From NCBI GenBank assembly GCA_034620365.1, contig JAQGEQ010000192.1:4273001-4337000 (forward strand): DNA of 64,000 nt. The letters are read 5' to 3'. Positions 47,979 through 63,001 of the stretch are shown piece by piece (within the stretch, counting starts at the first letter, position 1; each line of letters opens with the position of its first letter). A model generated the notes under the pieces. It had not been told where the DNA came from and did not search any database. It saw only the letters and a program-made list of their open reading frames with translations. The translations under genes and the position numbers were made by a program. Source of the stretch: Pegea sp. RAD2-039. Its lineage: Eukaryota; Chordata; Thaliacea; Salpida; Salpidae.

Positions 47979-49824
47979 AATCTCTAAATCTTTAAAGTAT
48001 TTAATAAATTATCTAAAAGTATAGAAATTGTTTGAAAATAATGTTGAAAGGAATATCTAAGGTAAATTTTACTAAAATGCAATTAACAACTTACTATAAA
48101 TATAATTACAACTTAGTAGTTAATTTACTAATAAAAAAATTATAATTAACAGCTTTTTGTTAAAAACGTAAACACGAAACGGTTACTTAAGACGCTTAAA
48201 AATGTAAGTGTTTCCGAGGTAATAACTCTAAATATTTTATAAACAAGTAGCTGAAATTTTAACTATCGACATTTAGAGTTAAACTAATAATTTTTATATT
48301 GGACTAAATTAATAAATGTAATAATTAATAAAATTTTTAAAGTTTAGGTTGATCGATACTAATATAAGATCATACTAAATTAAATAAGCACTGATTGTTT
48401 TGAATAACTCTTTACAACAATACAAAGTTATGTTTAAAATTATAAAAACTATTATAGTATAATAAACATTTGTTTCAAGAATCTATTTACATGATAAAGT
48501 TTCTTATAAGGTTTTTTGCCAAACTGAAGCCTTATAGCCTATTTTTGCAAAATTAATACTTAGTAAACTTTACGAAGCAAACTAATTCTCGTTTATGGTG
48601 ATGATTTAAATCAATTTAAATTTTTTCTGAAATTTTGTTAACTTAAATAATTTGAAATTTTTATTTTATATTTCCTTAACTATCTATCATATTCATTTAA
48701 TATAAAACAGTATTGGCAAATTGGTTACAAATGAAAGTCAAAAAATAATGCTTACATACCATTGCAGCATTTTAAAACTGTCTTAAAACTATTTTTTTTA
48801 TAAGTGTAAAAGAAAATCTTCTTGATTGCATATGCAAAGTTTTGAAATAGAATAACTTTGGTGTTACTTTTTAAAATTGTTTTAAATATTTTTCATGTTT
48901 TTATGGCTTACGTCCGTTAAAGATATTCTGACTTTAAATTTGTCACAACTTTTTAGATATAATTATAAAAACAATTTTCAAAAATAGCTTTTAGCTTCTA
49001 AGTTACATTTTTATAGATAATTTCTTCTGAATTAATTTTGCTTTACTACAGTTTATAAACAATTTTGAATAACGAATATTTAACGGCAAGCCAAATCTAT
49101 TCTCTCTATTTCAATCAATTTTTCAAACATCTAAATTGAAAAATGAACCTGATAATTATTTGAAAATTTTTGTATCAAAAACATTATCATTGAATGGATA
49201 TTTGTTTGAAATAATAATTCTTAAATATTAATATTGTTTCTTAATTAGTTGTAAAAGTAAAATTTCAAAATGGCTCTTAAAATAATATCATTCTCATATC
49301 TATCTAATTACATAACTGCATTTTTAACAAACAATTTCTTTATTAAAGAAAATTAAAGTTTTACAGAAAGCTTTCTTTTATTTTTAGTTTTGTATAACTA
49401 TAGAAAGTATTGTTTTAGTTTTAAACAAATAAGTTTTTTAGATAATTATTTTAAATATTTTCTTTAATTACCTTTTAAATTATGAGTTATGTTGTATAAT
49501 AATTCTATCATAAGATATGTTATGTATTGTTGAGTATTTATCATTTAGATGTTTATATATCAATATGTTGAGTCAATTAAAAATATGATAAAAACTATTT
49601 ATACAAAAACTCTTTTATATTAAGTCATAATATAAACAAGTTCATTAATTTTTTACTAATCTCTTGTTGTTGTTTTTATACTCTTTCTGTTATGATTTAA
49701 TTAATTTTAAAATGATAAATTAAATGTTTGTATTATTGTTTGATTTCTTATAATTTATCTGATGTTTTAAGTGATTGTAACTAATCTGTATAACTCTTAA
49801 AATTTTATTATAAAAATTAAAATA
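47979..49824. other. Divergent intergenic region between MKS1 and TIPRL
   Basis: About 1.8 kb of very AT-rich DNA separating the starts of two divergently transcribed genes, so it should hold both promoters. No specific element can be assigned. Confidence 0.5.
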
Positions 49825-49866
49825 ATGAATATCTTACAGACTTTGTTTTTTATAGAAAATTTTAAA

Positions 49867-50634
49867 ATGAAATCTTTTATTCATGGTTCCTGGAAAGTTC
49901 AAGTTAGCCGAGGTAGCATCTTGACGTCAGAAGAGTTTGATAAGACTTGTACAGAACTTGATATTCCACAAATACCCGAGATGACTTTTGGAAATAACAT
50001 TGTTGAAATCGCTCATGAGTCTGGTTTTTCAATTCTCTTCAATTCTATTGATGCATTAAAATTAGTAAATAACAAACAAGATCTAATTAAAGTTGCAATT
50101 GCTGATGTGTGGAAAGAGAGTAGACTAGAAAATAAAAATATACAAAATGTGTCAAAGCCTTTTGACTGGACGTTCACGACCAACTACAAAGGAACAATCA
50201 ATGATATGAACAACCAAGTCCTCATCTCAAGATCAGATGAGAAGATTGATGTTGAGCGATTGAAGCTACGAGAGAAAATTTTGTTTTTTGATGAAATTGT
50301 TCTTTTTGAAGATGAATTAGCTGATAATGGTTCAGCTCAGTTGACTGTCAAGTTACGAGTGATGCCGACTTGTATGTTTGTGTTGATGCGCTTCTTTCTA
50401 AGAGTTGATGGAGTTGTTTGCCGGATTTATGACACTAGACTTTATCATCAGTTTGGTTCAACTTTCCTTATTCGTGAATATACTGAAAAGGAAGCTCCCT
50501 ATGCTGAGGTCAAGACAGTTTCTGCGAGCGATCTTATTGACCCTATGATTGTGGATAAAAAATTAAAAATTAAATGTTATCTCAATGAGAAGATTGAATT
50601 TGGAAAAGCTCTTCAACCAACTATTGAAAAATGA
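49867..50634 (+). CDS. TIPRL: TIP41-like protein (TIPRL), intronless
   Basis: Regulator that binds catalytic subunits of PP2A-family phosphatases and acts in TOR and stress signalling. The frame matches TIPRL along its length: GSWKVQVSRG, PEMTFGNNIVEIAHESGF, PFDWTFTTNYKGT, LKLREKILFFDEIVLFEDEL, SVKLRVMP-type block (TVKLRVMPTCMFVLMRFFLR), then VDGVVCRIYDTRLYHQFGS and LIREYT. An upstream in-frame ATG at 49825 would add 14 residues, but those codons look like an untranslated polypyrimidine tract (ctttgttttttatag, ending at 49855), so I chose 49867, 11 nt after that acceptor-like site. No introns, unlike most genes here. EFCAB11 starts 192 nt downstream, with no AATAAA between. TIPRL identity is firm; the start is moderately sure. 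Confidence 0.9.
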   Translation: MKSFIHGSWKVQVSRGSILTSEEFDKTCTELDIPQIPEMTFGNNIVEIAHESGFSILFNSIDALKLVNNKQDLIKVAIADVWKESRLENKNIQNVSKPFDWTFTTNYKGTINDMNNQVLISRSDEKIDVERLKLREKILFFDEIVLFEDELADNGSAQLTVKLRVMPTCMFVLMRFFLRVDGVVCRIYDTRLYHQFGSTFLIREYTEKEAPYAEVKTVSASDLIDPMIVDKKLKIKCYLNEKIEFGKALQPTIEK

Positions 50635-50806
50635 TTGACAAAAGACTTTCTCTGGCTGATGTAGAATTATTTTATAAAACAAATTAATTTATTAGTTTAA
50701 ATATTCAAAAGTCATCTTTGAAACTCATAATCTTCTAATCATTTGGCTCAACATAAATCTTAACTGCCATCTTATCACAATAGTTTTTGTTCTAATTGTG
50801 AATTAA

Positions 50807-50826
50807 CCTTCTTTTTCTCACCAGCA
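50807..50826 (+). promoter_or_regulatory. Splice-acceptor-like site abutting the EFCAB11 start (candidate trans-splice site)
   Basis: The tract ccttctttttctcaccag ends at 50824, two bases before the ATG at 50827. It has the polypyrimidine run and CAG of a strong 3' splice site, but no 5' exon is needed for this intronless gene. This is what a spliced-leader acceptor would look like. A 5'-UTR intron is the alternative. Confidence 0.45.
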
Positions 50827-51309
50827 ATGTTGATTCACTATTCAAGTAAAGTACTGCTGGAAATTTTTCAACTTTGTGATGAAGGAAATAAAAACTTTCT
50901 CACCCTTCAAGATCTCAAAGTGGCCTGGATTCATATCTTTGGATACAAACCTTCCTCCCTTGAAGTCAAACGTTTCATCAGAAGTGAACACCAGCAATCA
51001 CTTGAGCATGACAATGTCAGTCTTTCATTTCCAACTTTTGAAAAGTTGATAGGAAGTCGTTTAAAAAGTCTTTTTGACCATTGTGAAATCCGTCAGCTCT
51101 TCTACGCCTTTGATGTCAGGTGCCGTGGCTTTTTGACTCTTGATGACGTCATTAGGGCTTTCAAATCAGTAGCACCTGGTATTCAGCAGTCGACAGTAGC
51201 AACATTGTTCAATGACGCATGTTTCAGTTGCCATGGCAAACTGAGTTATCGTGATTTTGAAGCAGTGATGACTCGTACCTCCAACTTGCTTCACTACAAT
51301 CAACTATAA
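50827..51309 (+). CDS. EFCAB11: EF-hand domain-containing protein 11 (EFCAB11), intronless
   Basis: 160 residues, close to the family length of about 163. Matching blocks: IFQLCDEGNKNFLTLQDLK, FGYKPSSLEV, IRQLFYAFDVRCRGFLTLDD, FKSVAPG and GKLSYRDFEAVM. Like other EFCAB11 proteins it has paired helix-loop-helix units, of which several loops are degenerate. Here the last loop also lacks acidic residues at positions 1, 3 and 5 (CFSCHG precedes KLSYRD), so calcium binding looks lost. Precise function of the family is poorly known. It follows TIPRL by 192 nt on the same strand and has its own poly(A) signals, compatible with being the last gene of a two-gene transcription unit. Confidence 0.88.
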   Translation: MLIHYSSKVLLEIFQLCDEGNKNFLTLQDLKVAWIHIFGYKPSSLEVKRFIRSEHQQSLEHDNVSLSFPTFEKLIGSRLKSLFDHCEIRQLFYAFDVRCRGFLTLDDVIRAFKSVAPGIQQSTVATLFNDACFSCHGKLSYRDFEAVMTRTSNLLHYNQL

Positions 51310-51396
51310 TTAATTTCATTTTTGCTATTCAATATTTTCTGATATTTTTCTGTATTAAGTTGACGATTTTTTTTAATGAGTCTAAATGTTTCTTTG

Positions 51397-51406
51397 AATA
51401 AATAAA
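51397..51406 (+). terminator. Overlapping polyadenylation signals after EFCAB11
   Basis: Two overlapping AATAAA hexamers about 88 nt after the EFCAB11 stop. No such hexamer occurs between TIPRL and EFCAB11. Confidence 0.6.
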
Positions 51407-51479
51407 AAGTTCGAATCATTTTAAATGGAATCTCTTGATTGAATCAAATTGTTGTTTGAAAAAAAAACAAAGCTTAAAA

Positions 51480-52680
51480 GTTGATTTAATCATTTTATTG
51501 ATGAAATTGTGGCATCCAGGCGTCTGAGAATATCCTAGAAGGGGACTTAGCCCTGGTACTCAAGCAAAGGACAGCGATTCTAGATGGCTCCCCTGACTGT
51601 TGGTCCGCATCACTTCTTGTTTTCTCCCTCCTTGTAGGCATTCTCTGATGGTCGATTCGTGAAGAGATCACTTTGCAGATTATTATAAGATTTTTGTGGA
51701 CATCTGCATCTCTACTAATTCAGCTATGAATCCATTTTCTTAGATTAGCGGTTTTAAGCTAAGACATTTACAGGAATCCAGCCTTTATGATCATATTTGT
51801 TCAACTTCTCCACCTTCTTGTCACCCAGGCATCTTTCCAGTTTACTATAACCTTCAACTTAGTTCTCACATCTCTCTTTGACTATTTAGCCACTTCTGAA
51901 GTGTTAAGCTTCTTTGCTCTGTCGGACTTTGTCAGTACAAAGCTCCTGCTTACTGCTACAATTGTCGGGTTAATATCTTGCTCCTTTTTTTGGCCTGCTG
52001 CTGCCGCGGACGGACATGCATATGCGTCAGGATACAAGTTATGGATATCCAGTTGTTGCCCATGCAGCAGATTTCCACTCTCCACGCCAACAAGCTTATG
52101 CAGCGGAACAGGCAGACTGAAGCTGGCGTCGCAGGAGCTTTCAGAGCGGCACTGATTACAGTGACTCTAACTCCGGCTTTAAATTCGGAAGGCAGGTAAC
52201 CACTTCGTCACACCATCTTCTTTCTTACAAGGCGCAATATTCACCAAGCTTTAACTTGTTGGAATACAAAGCTCTATGGATACTTTGTATCAAAGTTTTC
52301 TAAGCGTTGAAGTGACTAACAGAAGGTTTATTGGTATCCTGTCCACCAGCAGGTTTGGAGCGCTTAAGCAAGCGACTCGCGTTTGTCTCGGCAGCAGGAA
52401 AAAATTATATCTTTATTCGATACTATTTCTCTTGTCTATCCTTTTAGTATAAAGACTGTTACTTCTAACATGGAGTGCAAATAAACTCTCGCTTAAATAT
52501 ACAAAGAAAATTGGGATTAGTGGTCAAACTACCACGGTAATCACCCAGATTGAAATGATTTGTAAGCTCGAAGCTGTCGATAGATCTATTTAGCGTGGCT
52601 TTTTTTCCTTCTGTCCCTATTTGCTTCTGACTTTCTAATGTGCTACTTTTAATTCGTTTCAAGTTTTGACTTGTGGAAAA
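51480..52680. other. Unassigned block of raised GC with several long open frames
   Basis: GC is clearly above the flanks, and frames stay open on both strands, for example a plus-strand frame with DTSYGYPVVAHAADFHSPRQ and, after one stop, SFQSGTDYSDSNSGFKFGRQ near 52030-52196, and a minus-strand frame ENAYKEGENKK near 51610-51690. No domain was recognised and no consistent exon model could be built. It could be a decayed transposable element (the Gly/Ser/Arg-rich stretch recalls gag-like regions) or exons of an unrecognised gene. Treat as unknown. Confidence 0.3.
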
Positions 52681-54810
52681 TCTTCTTGAGCAGTTTGAAA
52701 GTCACAGACAAGAAGAATTTTATTCTACTAGTAGTTACGATGTTTTATTATAAATGGTAAATAATTAAAAAACTACCTCATTAAGATAATATTTTAACCT
52801 AAAGCTAATTTATTGCCAGTATTTGTAACGAAAGTGATACCTTTTATGTATGCAAGTATCATTGAAACTTCAGTAAAAATAATTCGATGAAATGAGATCA
52901 GCCTTTGAATAGTTTTTTTTATAGTTTTGACCAGTTCAGAAAAAAGTCAACTATAACTATGAGAATTTGTACTTTTATCAATAAAGGTATCTTGCTGCGC
53001 GCTACTATAAAAACTGAGTTAATAAAAAGTATGATTTTCTGTGATTCAAAAATGTTTCTAATTATTAACTAAGTATTAAATTTGTTAACTAATCATTAAC
53101 ATATTTCTTTCATAAAGAATGTTTAAAAACATAATATTGTAATTAATCTTTTTTGTTCTACAAATCATTGACTAAACAATGCTGTTGTAGTTTAAGTGAG
53201 ACGACTAAAGAAGGAAAAATGTACATCATAATACCTATAAAGATATAATAGAAAGAAATTTTTAATTCATCAATGATTAGAGCCTACGTAGGCTTATGTA
53301 TAAACGTAAGATGAACTTTGATTTGTAATTTCCAATCTCAAGAGAGTCAAACTAAGTCAGGAAAACTTGTTTTATAAAAGCATTTATTAAGAAGAAGAGT
53401 TCTTAACATTGGAGACGACTAATTTCTTTTAAGTTGGAATTTTTAAACCTCTATTAGCTCGCATAATGAAAAAGTCTAATAAAATTTTAAATTAAATGTT
53501 TAAATAATAAATTTAATTCATTTATTGACTTGATACCGCCTGTAGATTAATATTACGATCAAACCAAAAATAAATTCTCAAGGCCTAGGAAAAACTTGCA
53601 AACACTTTGAATATAGTTAACTACTGTAGTTTTGATTTAAAAGTAGCAAATTATTTGCTAACAAATTAATAAAGGTAAAAACTGTTTACCTATCTTTTTT
53701 AAGTTAAATTTGTAGGTTTTTCGTCTTGATACAACCTTTTATTAGGTATTGTGTCGACTTCTCTATTTTTTCAAAGTCCTTGTAGAAATCTTACATTTTA
53801 GTCATAGCTTCTACTTATTGCAATTATTTGTCATGTTTAACTACAATAAGAAGGTCCAGGAAGCAATTAAAAGCTCGGTAAAAACCACTGCAGAGGTTTT
53901 CATTATGATATATTTGTCTCTCATATAAATATCTAAACAAAGACCTTTTGTTTGTATTTTAGTGAAATTCTATTTTTATTGCTTATACTTTTGAATTTTG
54001 AGTGATACATTTTGCTGTTTCTGATAATGACTTGCTGTTAGATTATGTTCATTCAGTTATTTTCTTCTTTCGCTATAATCAAGATGTTTTTGATCCAATT
54101 TCAAAACTGTTCTAAATTTGCTTAAGTTTAATTTTCTTTTGGGTGATTCCATATATCAATTATGATCAATTTAACATTTTTTTGGGGTTTCCGTTAAATA
54201 CTTCTGCAGTTATCAGAACATATTATCATCAGCTAATTTTAGAAACCTTAAAACTGATTTAAGCGATTAAACTATTTGTAAGTTTTCTAAATATAATGTT
54301 CATATTTTCTTGAATTACTTTAAAACTTACCGCGCTTTAAAAAAGCACCAAAAATGTCCTAATCACTGATAAAACTATTTTCATTAGATTATGGTTACTT
54401 GTTATCTCATTTCAAAATACTTTACATATTTCATTAATTTCCACAAAATTGTTTTACATTTAAGCCGACAAACATTTTAATTTATAGCCTTGACTACAGT
54501 GAAGCTTTTGTATTTCTATGAAGCTTTTCACCTCAAAATTATTAGATAATTATTTTTTAATTAATTGATGACATTTTAATTCTAATTATAAACTTTAATT
54601 TATTGATTAACAGTAACTATTAAGTTATATTTTTTATAAGCTGAGTTAAAATCATTAAAAATAGCCTAGCTAACATACACGAGAAGTTTTGCTTATTTAG
54701 AGCAATTTGAAGATATTTTTATTAAATAATTTTTAATTTCTTACAATCAAAAAAAAACATTTTAAATCGTTCAAATTAAATTAATAGAAACAACAAACTA
54801 GTTTACCGTT
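52681..54810. other. Intergenic, no gene seen
   Basis: AT-rich DNA with no supported exon, RNA or repeat. It includes the 3' flank of the protease gene, which is on the minus strand. Confidence 0.55.
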
Positions 54811-58083
<3,273 letters not shown>

Positions 58084-59647
58084 CGTTGTTTTTGTGATAA
58101 ATTTCTGTCATTGAAGTAGACAGCTTCCTGGAAATCAATTATTAACAAATAAATAAAAAGATATTCTTTAAAAGATTTAATTATCAGTTGAGTATATTAT
58201 CAATAAACATGAGTTTTTATTTCATTTTCCTTCATTTTTAAAATATTAAGTTATTTATATAATAATTTAATACATTTGATTAAACGTAAATTTAATGATG
58301 CAATCATGAATGTAAAGATGATATAGTTTTGGTGAGTTTTTCTTGTACTATTTGAGATACTTGATAATATCTCATCTAGTTTAAACGGTAAGCGAATTAA
58401 ATTTAAAAAAGAATAATATTTTCGTCTAAGTATACAGAGAATAATATTTATTTTTCTATTTTTAAACTTTTCAAGAAGGAAGTAGAAACGAAAAAAAAAA
58501 ACAATATAAATCCATTTTGGAACTCTATGCTTAAGCTTTTCGTCTAAAAATAATTAAAGTAAAAAGTAGTTAGAAAGAGAGATACACAATTATCAATTTA
58601 TGTTTGTAAGATAGACGATTCTTAGCTTTAAATATTTCTTTTGCTTTTTGGATATTTTTTAATAGTTATCAGAATTAAATCACAGACTAACACAGCAAAA
58701 TATTGGTTTTTGTGTTTTGTGGTTAGGCCTGCTGCATTTATAAAACAGTCTTTATTGTAAGAAGGTTCGTTTTAGAAATTAGTGGTTGTCGCACTATAGC
58801 AAAAACAGATCTCTTCCAGAATTACTTTATGAGCAATTCAAATTTCATTTTTAAGGTGATCGAAACTAAATAATGCAAAAAATTTTAGTGAACATCATTC
58901 ATATTCATCAAGCAATTTATTTAATACTTTCATAGAAATTCATTTAAATTGTATATTTATCATTTTAATCATACGTTTATGTTTTATTTTGAAATGTGTT
59001 ATCTTATATATGCTTATAATTTACTTTTTTCGAAGAATCTAAAATTTGTTGTACAATTTACTAAAAATATTTAGCTTTTTCTAGTATTAAGACCATTCTC
59101 AAATTGTATAATATTTTGTTTACACAACAATTTGTATTTAAGCAAATGTCGATAAAGTATGAAATGGTTTAGCAACGCTCAATGAGGTAAGACACTCTCT
59201 GCTACAACGTAAAACACGTAGCAATTAGTAATTGAGAAAAAATCTGGCCTTTCCTATACCGTTGAAGTATCGATGTGATATTTACTAAAGGGGAACACTT
59301 AGTTGTTTATTTATTCAGTAAGGTGTAAGAAGCTTAAAGTATGAAGTATATCATGATTGAGCTGTTTTTATTCAATTTATTTGTTGAAATGATCGTAATT
59401 TTGTTTTATTTTGTCGTTTTATTTTTCATAAATTAAGTTTTTAGCCGAAAATTTAGAAATTTAATCGTGTTATTTATACTCTAGCGTGCTGTTACCGGTA
59501 CTATATCGAAAAATTTAAATATCTAAGTTTTGATTTGACTGTAGACTGTACAAAGTGTAGATAGGCTGTTGAAACCATATATTTTACTCCTTCAACATAT
59601 CTATATAACTTCATTTTTATCGTAGAAAATATTTTTTTAAATCAAAA
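58084..59647. other. Divergent intergenic region between protease and P450
   Basis: About 1.56 kb of AT-rich DNA upstream of two divergent genes. Close to the P450 start, tttttatcgtag ends about 23 nt before the ATG and resembles a 3' splice site. No other element was recognised. Confidence 0.45.
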
Positions 59648-62600
59648 ATGATTCAGTTGATTAAAAATTGGTACAATGAATTAGAAGATTTTGAAATCCG
59701 TTCAAACTTGGGAGTTGTTCTTCTTCAACTTGTCCTGTTTGTGTTATTAATGATGTATCTTCTTAGACGATCTAAAAGCAGTCCTCCTGGACCAAAAGGT
59801 GTACCAATTTTAGGAGTCTTGCCTCTCTTGACAGACCGACCAGACAAAGTAGTTATGGTAAAAATAAATTAAAATTTTTCTAAATGTTTTTGTAAATAAA
59901 TAGGTTTTGTCTAAACTGTTGATTAGAAGTTTTATTTGTATAAACATTTTATAAATATTATATAAATATTATATATATCTCTCAATATCTTTGTTATATT
60001 TTTGAATATCTATTTTCATCGCTTTTAGGTTAAATGTGTATTTCTGTTTAATATAAATATAGGTTTCTAATTATAAATTTTAGTTATAGTAAATAAAGAA
60101 AGGTATAAATAATTTAGTAGAATAGCTTTTAATTTTTGGAGATGCCTAAATTCTTAAGCAACTCATAATCAAGAAGTCAATCTCAACTATAAAACAACTT
60201 TTACTTTAATAAATCAGTTCGACAAAAACAATAAATACAATGACTTTCTTAACTTTTGAATCAATCTTTTTAATCTATATCTTACTAAAAGGATTTAAAA
60301 TTAAATAGAAATGGGCACAAGAGTTTGGAGGTGTCATGACACTGCCGTTCATCAACAACAAGATCGTTGTGATTAGCAGCATGGATGCTTTGAACGAAGG
60401 ACCTGTTCATAAGGGAGAAGATTATGCTGATAGGCCTTATTGCTTTTTCCATGATTATATTTTAATGCGGAACGGTGGGTATGCTCTACATATGTTTTTT
60501 GTTGACTAAAAAATTTCTAGGCAGGAGTTAGTTTTGGTGCTGTAAGCTATAAATAAAGAAGTACTTTAAGCTGATTGTAGCAATAATTTTTCGACATATT
60601 TTAAGATCTTTACTATTAGTAGCTTCACGTATTTTATGAAAATCACAATAGGTTGAATGAAACCACTTTGATAATAAAAGCTGCAAAAGTTATGATTGTC
60701 TTTATTTGAGACATCAAACGAAATTTCTAAAATAATTATAACTCATTAAAGTGAATAATAATCAATGAAATGCCTCAAAATTAATCTAGCTAAATAAAAA
60801 CTGGTTTAGATATTTAAATATCTTCAGTTGTATGAATTTCAAAATATATATATATTCTTCAACTTGACAAAACAAATTTAAAACTTAATTAACTTTTTGT
60901 ATTACCTTGCGTGAGCTTAATGTTATTTTTACAATTTATAAAAGGGATTTCAAGCTCTAACAGCAGTCCTGAATGGAGAGAACAGCGTCGCTTCACGTTG
61001 ACTTCTCTTCGAAAATTCGGGTTTGGAAAACCCGCCATAATAGCTAAGATCAACGTCAGCAATATTTCTAAAATTTTAAAATAAAAATAGAAGGTTTTCA
61101 CCTAACAACTAATTACAAATAATTAAATGTTTAAATCAGGATGAGGCAGATTTCTTTTGTGATGCTATGATTGCTTGTAATGGAGACTTTTCTACAGGCA
61201 GAGTGAGTTTTTTCTTGCAATCATCAGTTGCAATAATCAAAATATTAATTAAAATTGTCAACGAAAAGTTTCAAAAGTTGGTAAAAAATTCAATAACTTT
61301 TCTCAACATTTAATTAAATGAAATTTTACATATAAATCGTTTTCTATTAAAGTTTATATTCAACTTTTAACGACTACTTTGCTAATAGAAACTTTTGACC
61401 GAGCTCAATGCAAATATAATCCTCCAGCTTTGCTTGAACAGAAGATGTGAATATAACGGAAAGGAAAAGTTTATCGATTTCTTTCATAAACTTTCCAAAA
61501 AATTTAATGACGCTTCATTTGCGCTTCAGGTTTGGATTATTAGTAACTGTAAAACAATAAAGTTTCAATAAACTATTTCTATGAAGCAACGTACATAAAC
61601 TATGAGTCATTTCCCTTAATTACATCTTCTTCTTTTTTACCTTGTTGCAACTTTTGTGATCATGTGACAGTCAGTTGATGGCTGTAGCAATTTCCCCTGC
61701 CTCTAGTTGGTTATAAAATAAATGTTATTTGATATTATCGGAACAAAAAATACTTTCTTTCTTTTTCACTCAAATTTCACTTAAAAATTTTAGGCGACTA
61801 TTTTCGTGCCCTGGATGTACCACTTCCCTCCGTTTCGAGGACTTTTGTACGATCTGAAAGAGTTTTTCCAAGAGGTAAAAATTTCAAATGATCAAACAGA
61901 AAACAGATTTAACTATTGACAACTGAAACAGCTGGAAACAGGGATCGCTGAAGAGTTAGAGAATCATTATGAGCTGTCAGAAGCTAGTGTGATTCGTGAT
62001 TTAACCGATGACTACATTCGAGAAATGAATTCTCGAGATGCAAGCAATCAAGGCTCATTCAACAGTAAGTAGTCACGTGATGTAACACGATGACATGAGT
62101 GTTTTGCTTCAAGAAACCACTCTTCTGTACATTTTGAGAGATTTCTTCCTAGCTGGTACTGAGACCATGGCAAGTACTTTGACCTGGGCTATATTGATCT
62201 TGTGTAATCGCCGAAATACTGTTTTAAAAAAGGTAAAAAAACTTCAGTTGACAGTCCAGCTAATAAACGTTATCTTAAAGTTTCAAATCGCCTAATTTTT
62301 TCACAGCTATACACTTTTTTTGACAGTAGTTTACATATTTCTATAAAAATGATTTAAATTGATGTGAAATTAGATGTATGATGAAATTGATCGTGTCTTG
62401 GGAAGTGATACAAAGCCGGATGGAAGCCACCGCGTCAAGATGCCATACGTCATGGCCTTTTTACAAGAGCTGTTGCGATATCGAACTATCCTTCCATTTG
62501 GAGTACCACGGATGACAAGTTGTGACACAAAGCTAGGAAAGCACATAATTCCTGCGGTATATGAAACTTGATGTTGAAATTTGTGTAATAAGTTGTATAC

Positions 62601-63001
62601 AGGGAACAACAGTTCTGGAGAATCTCTACGGAGTTCATAATGATCCTAAGGTTTGGGATCACCCAGAAGAGTTTCGAGTTGAACGTCATTTGAATGAAAA
62701 GTCTGAATTTGTTAAATCGAAACATGTCATACCTTTTGGTGTTGGTAAGTTTCGATTTTTTAAATGATTATTTCGGCTCTGTGCTCGGTTTAATCAAAAG
62801 CTGAACAATTTTTCAGGTGTACGATATTGTATCGGTAAACAACTGGCAGAAGTTCAAATGTTTATTGTTCTAGTTCGAATCCTTCAAAGATTCGACCTTA
62901 TTAGTGAAGCGGCAGAATTTCAGAATGAAGAACCAGCGCAAGGAGGTTTTGTCACTATGGCTCCATTTGATACTAAGATAAAGTTGGTAGAAAAGAAGTA
63001 A
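59648..63001 (+). CDS. Cytochrome P450, CYP2-clan-like, eleven exons
   Basis: Haem-thiolate monooxygenase, probably anchored in the endoplasmic reticulum. Exons 59648-59857, 60309-60474, 60945-61054, 61140-61202, 61389-61529, 61794-61874, 61932-62068, 62100-62232, 62374-62556, 62603-62744 and 62817-63001 add up to 1,551 nt, or 516 residues, a normal P450 length. Visible: an N-terminal membrane anchor (about 20-40), hinge PPGPKG (46-51), C-helix WREQRRF, I-helix AGTETMASTLTW with the oxygen-activating Thr, ExxR (QELLRYR), and the haem loop PFGVGVRYCIG with the cysteine ligand. The sequence around FGFGK and NANIILQLCL fits CYP2-clan enzymes. The 31-nt intron 62069-62099 is needed to keep the frame; a conventional gtaagt donor four bases earlier would shift it. 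Substrate cannot be inferred. Confidence 0.9.
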
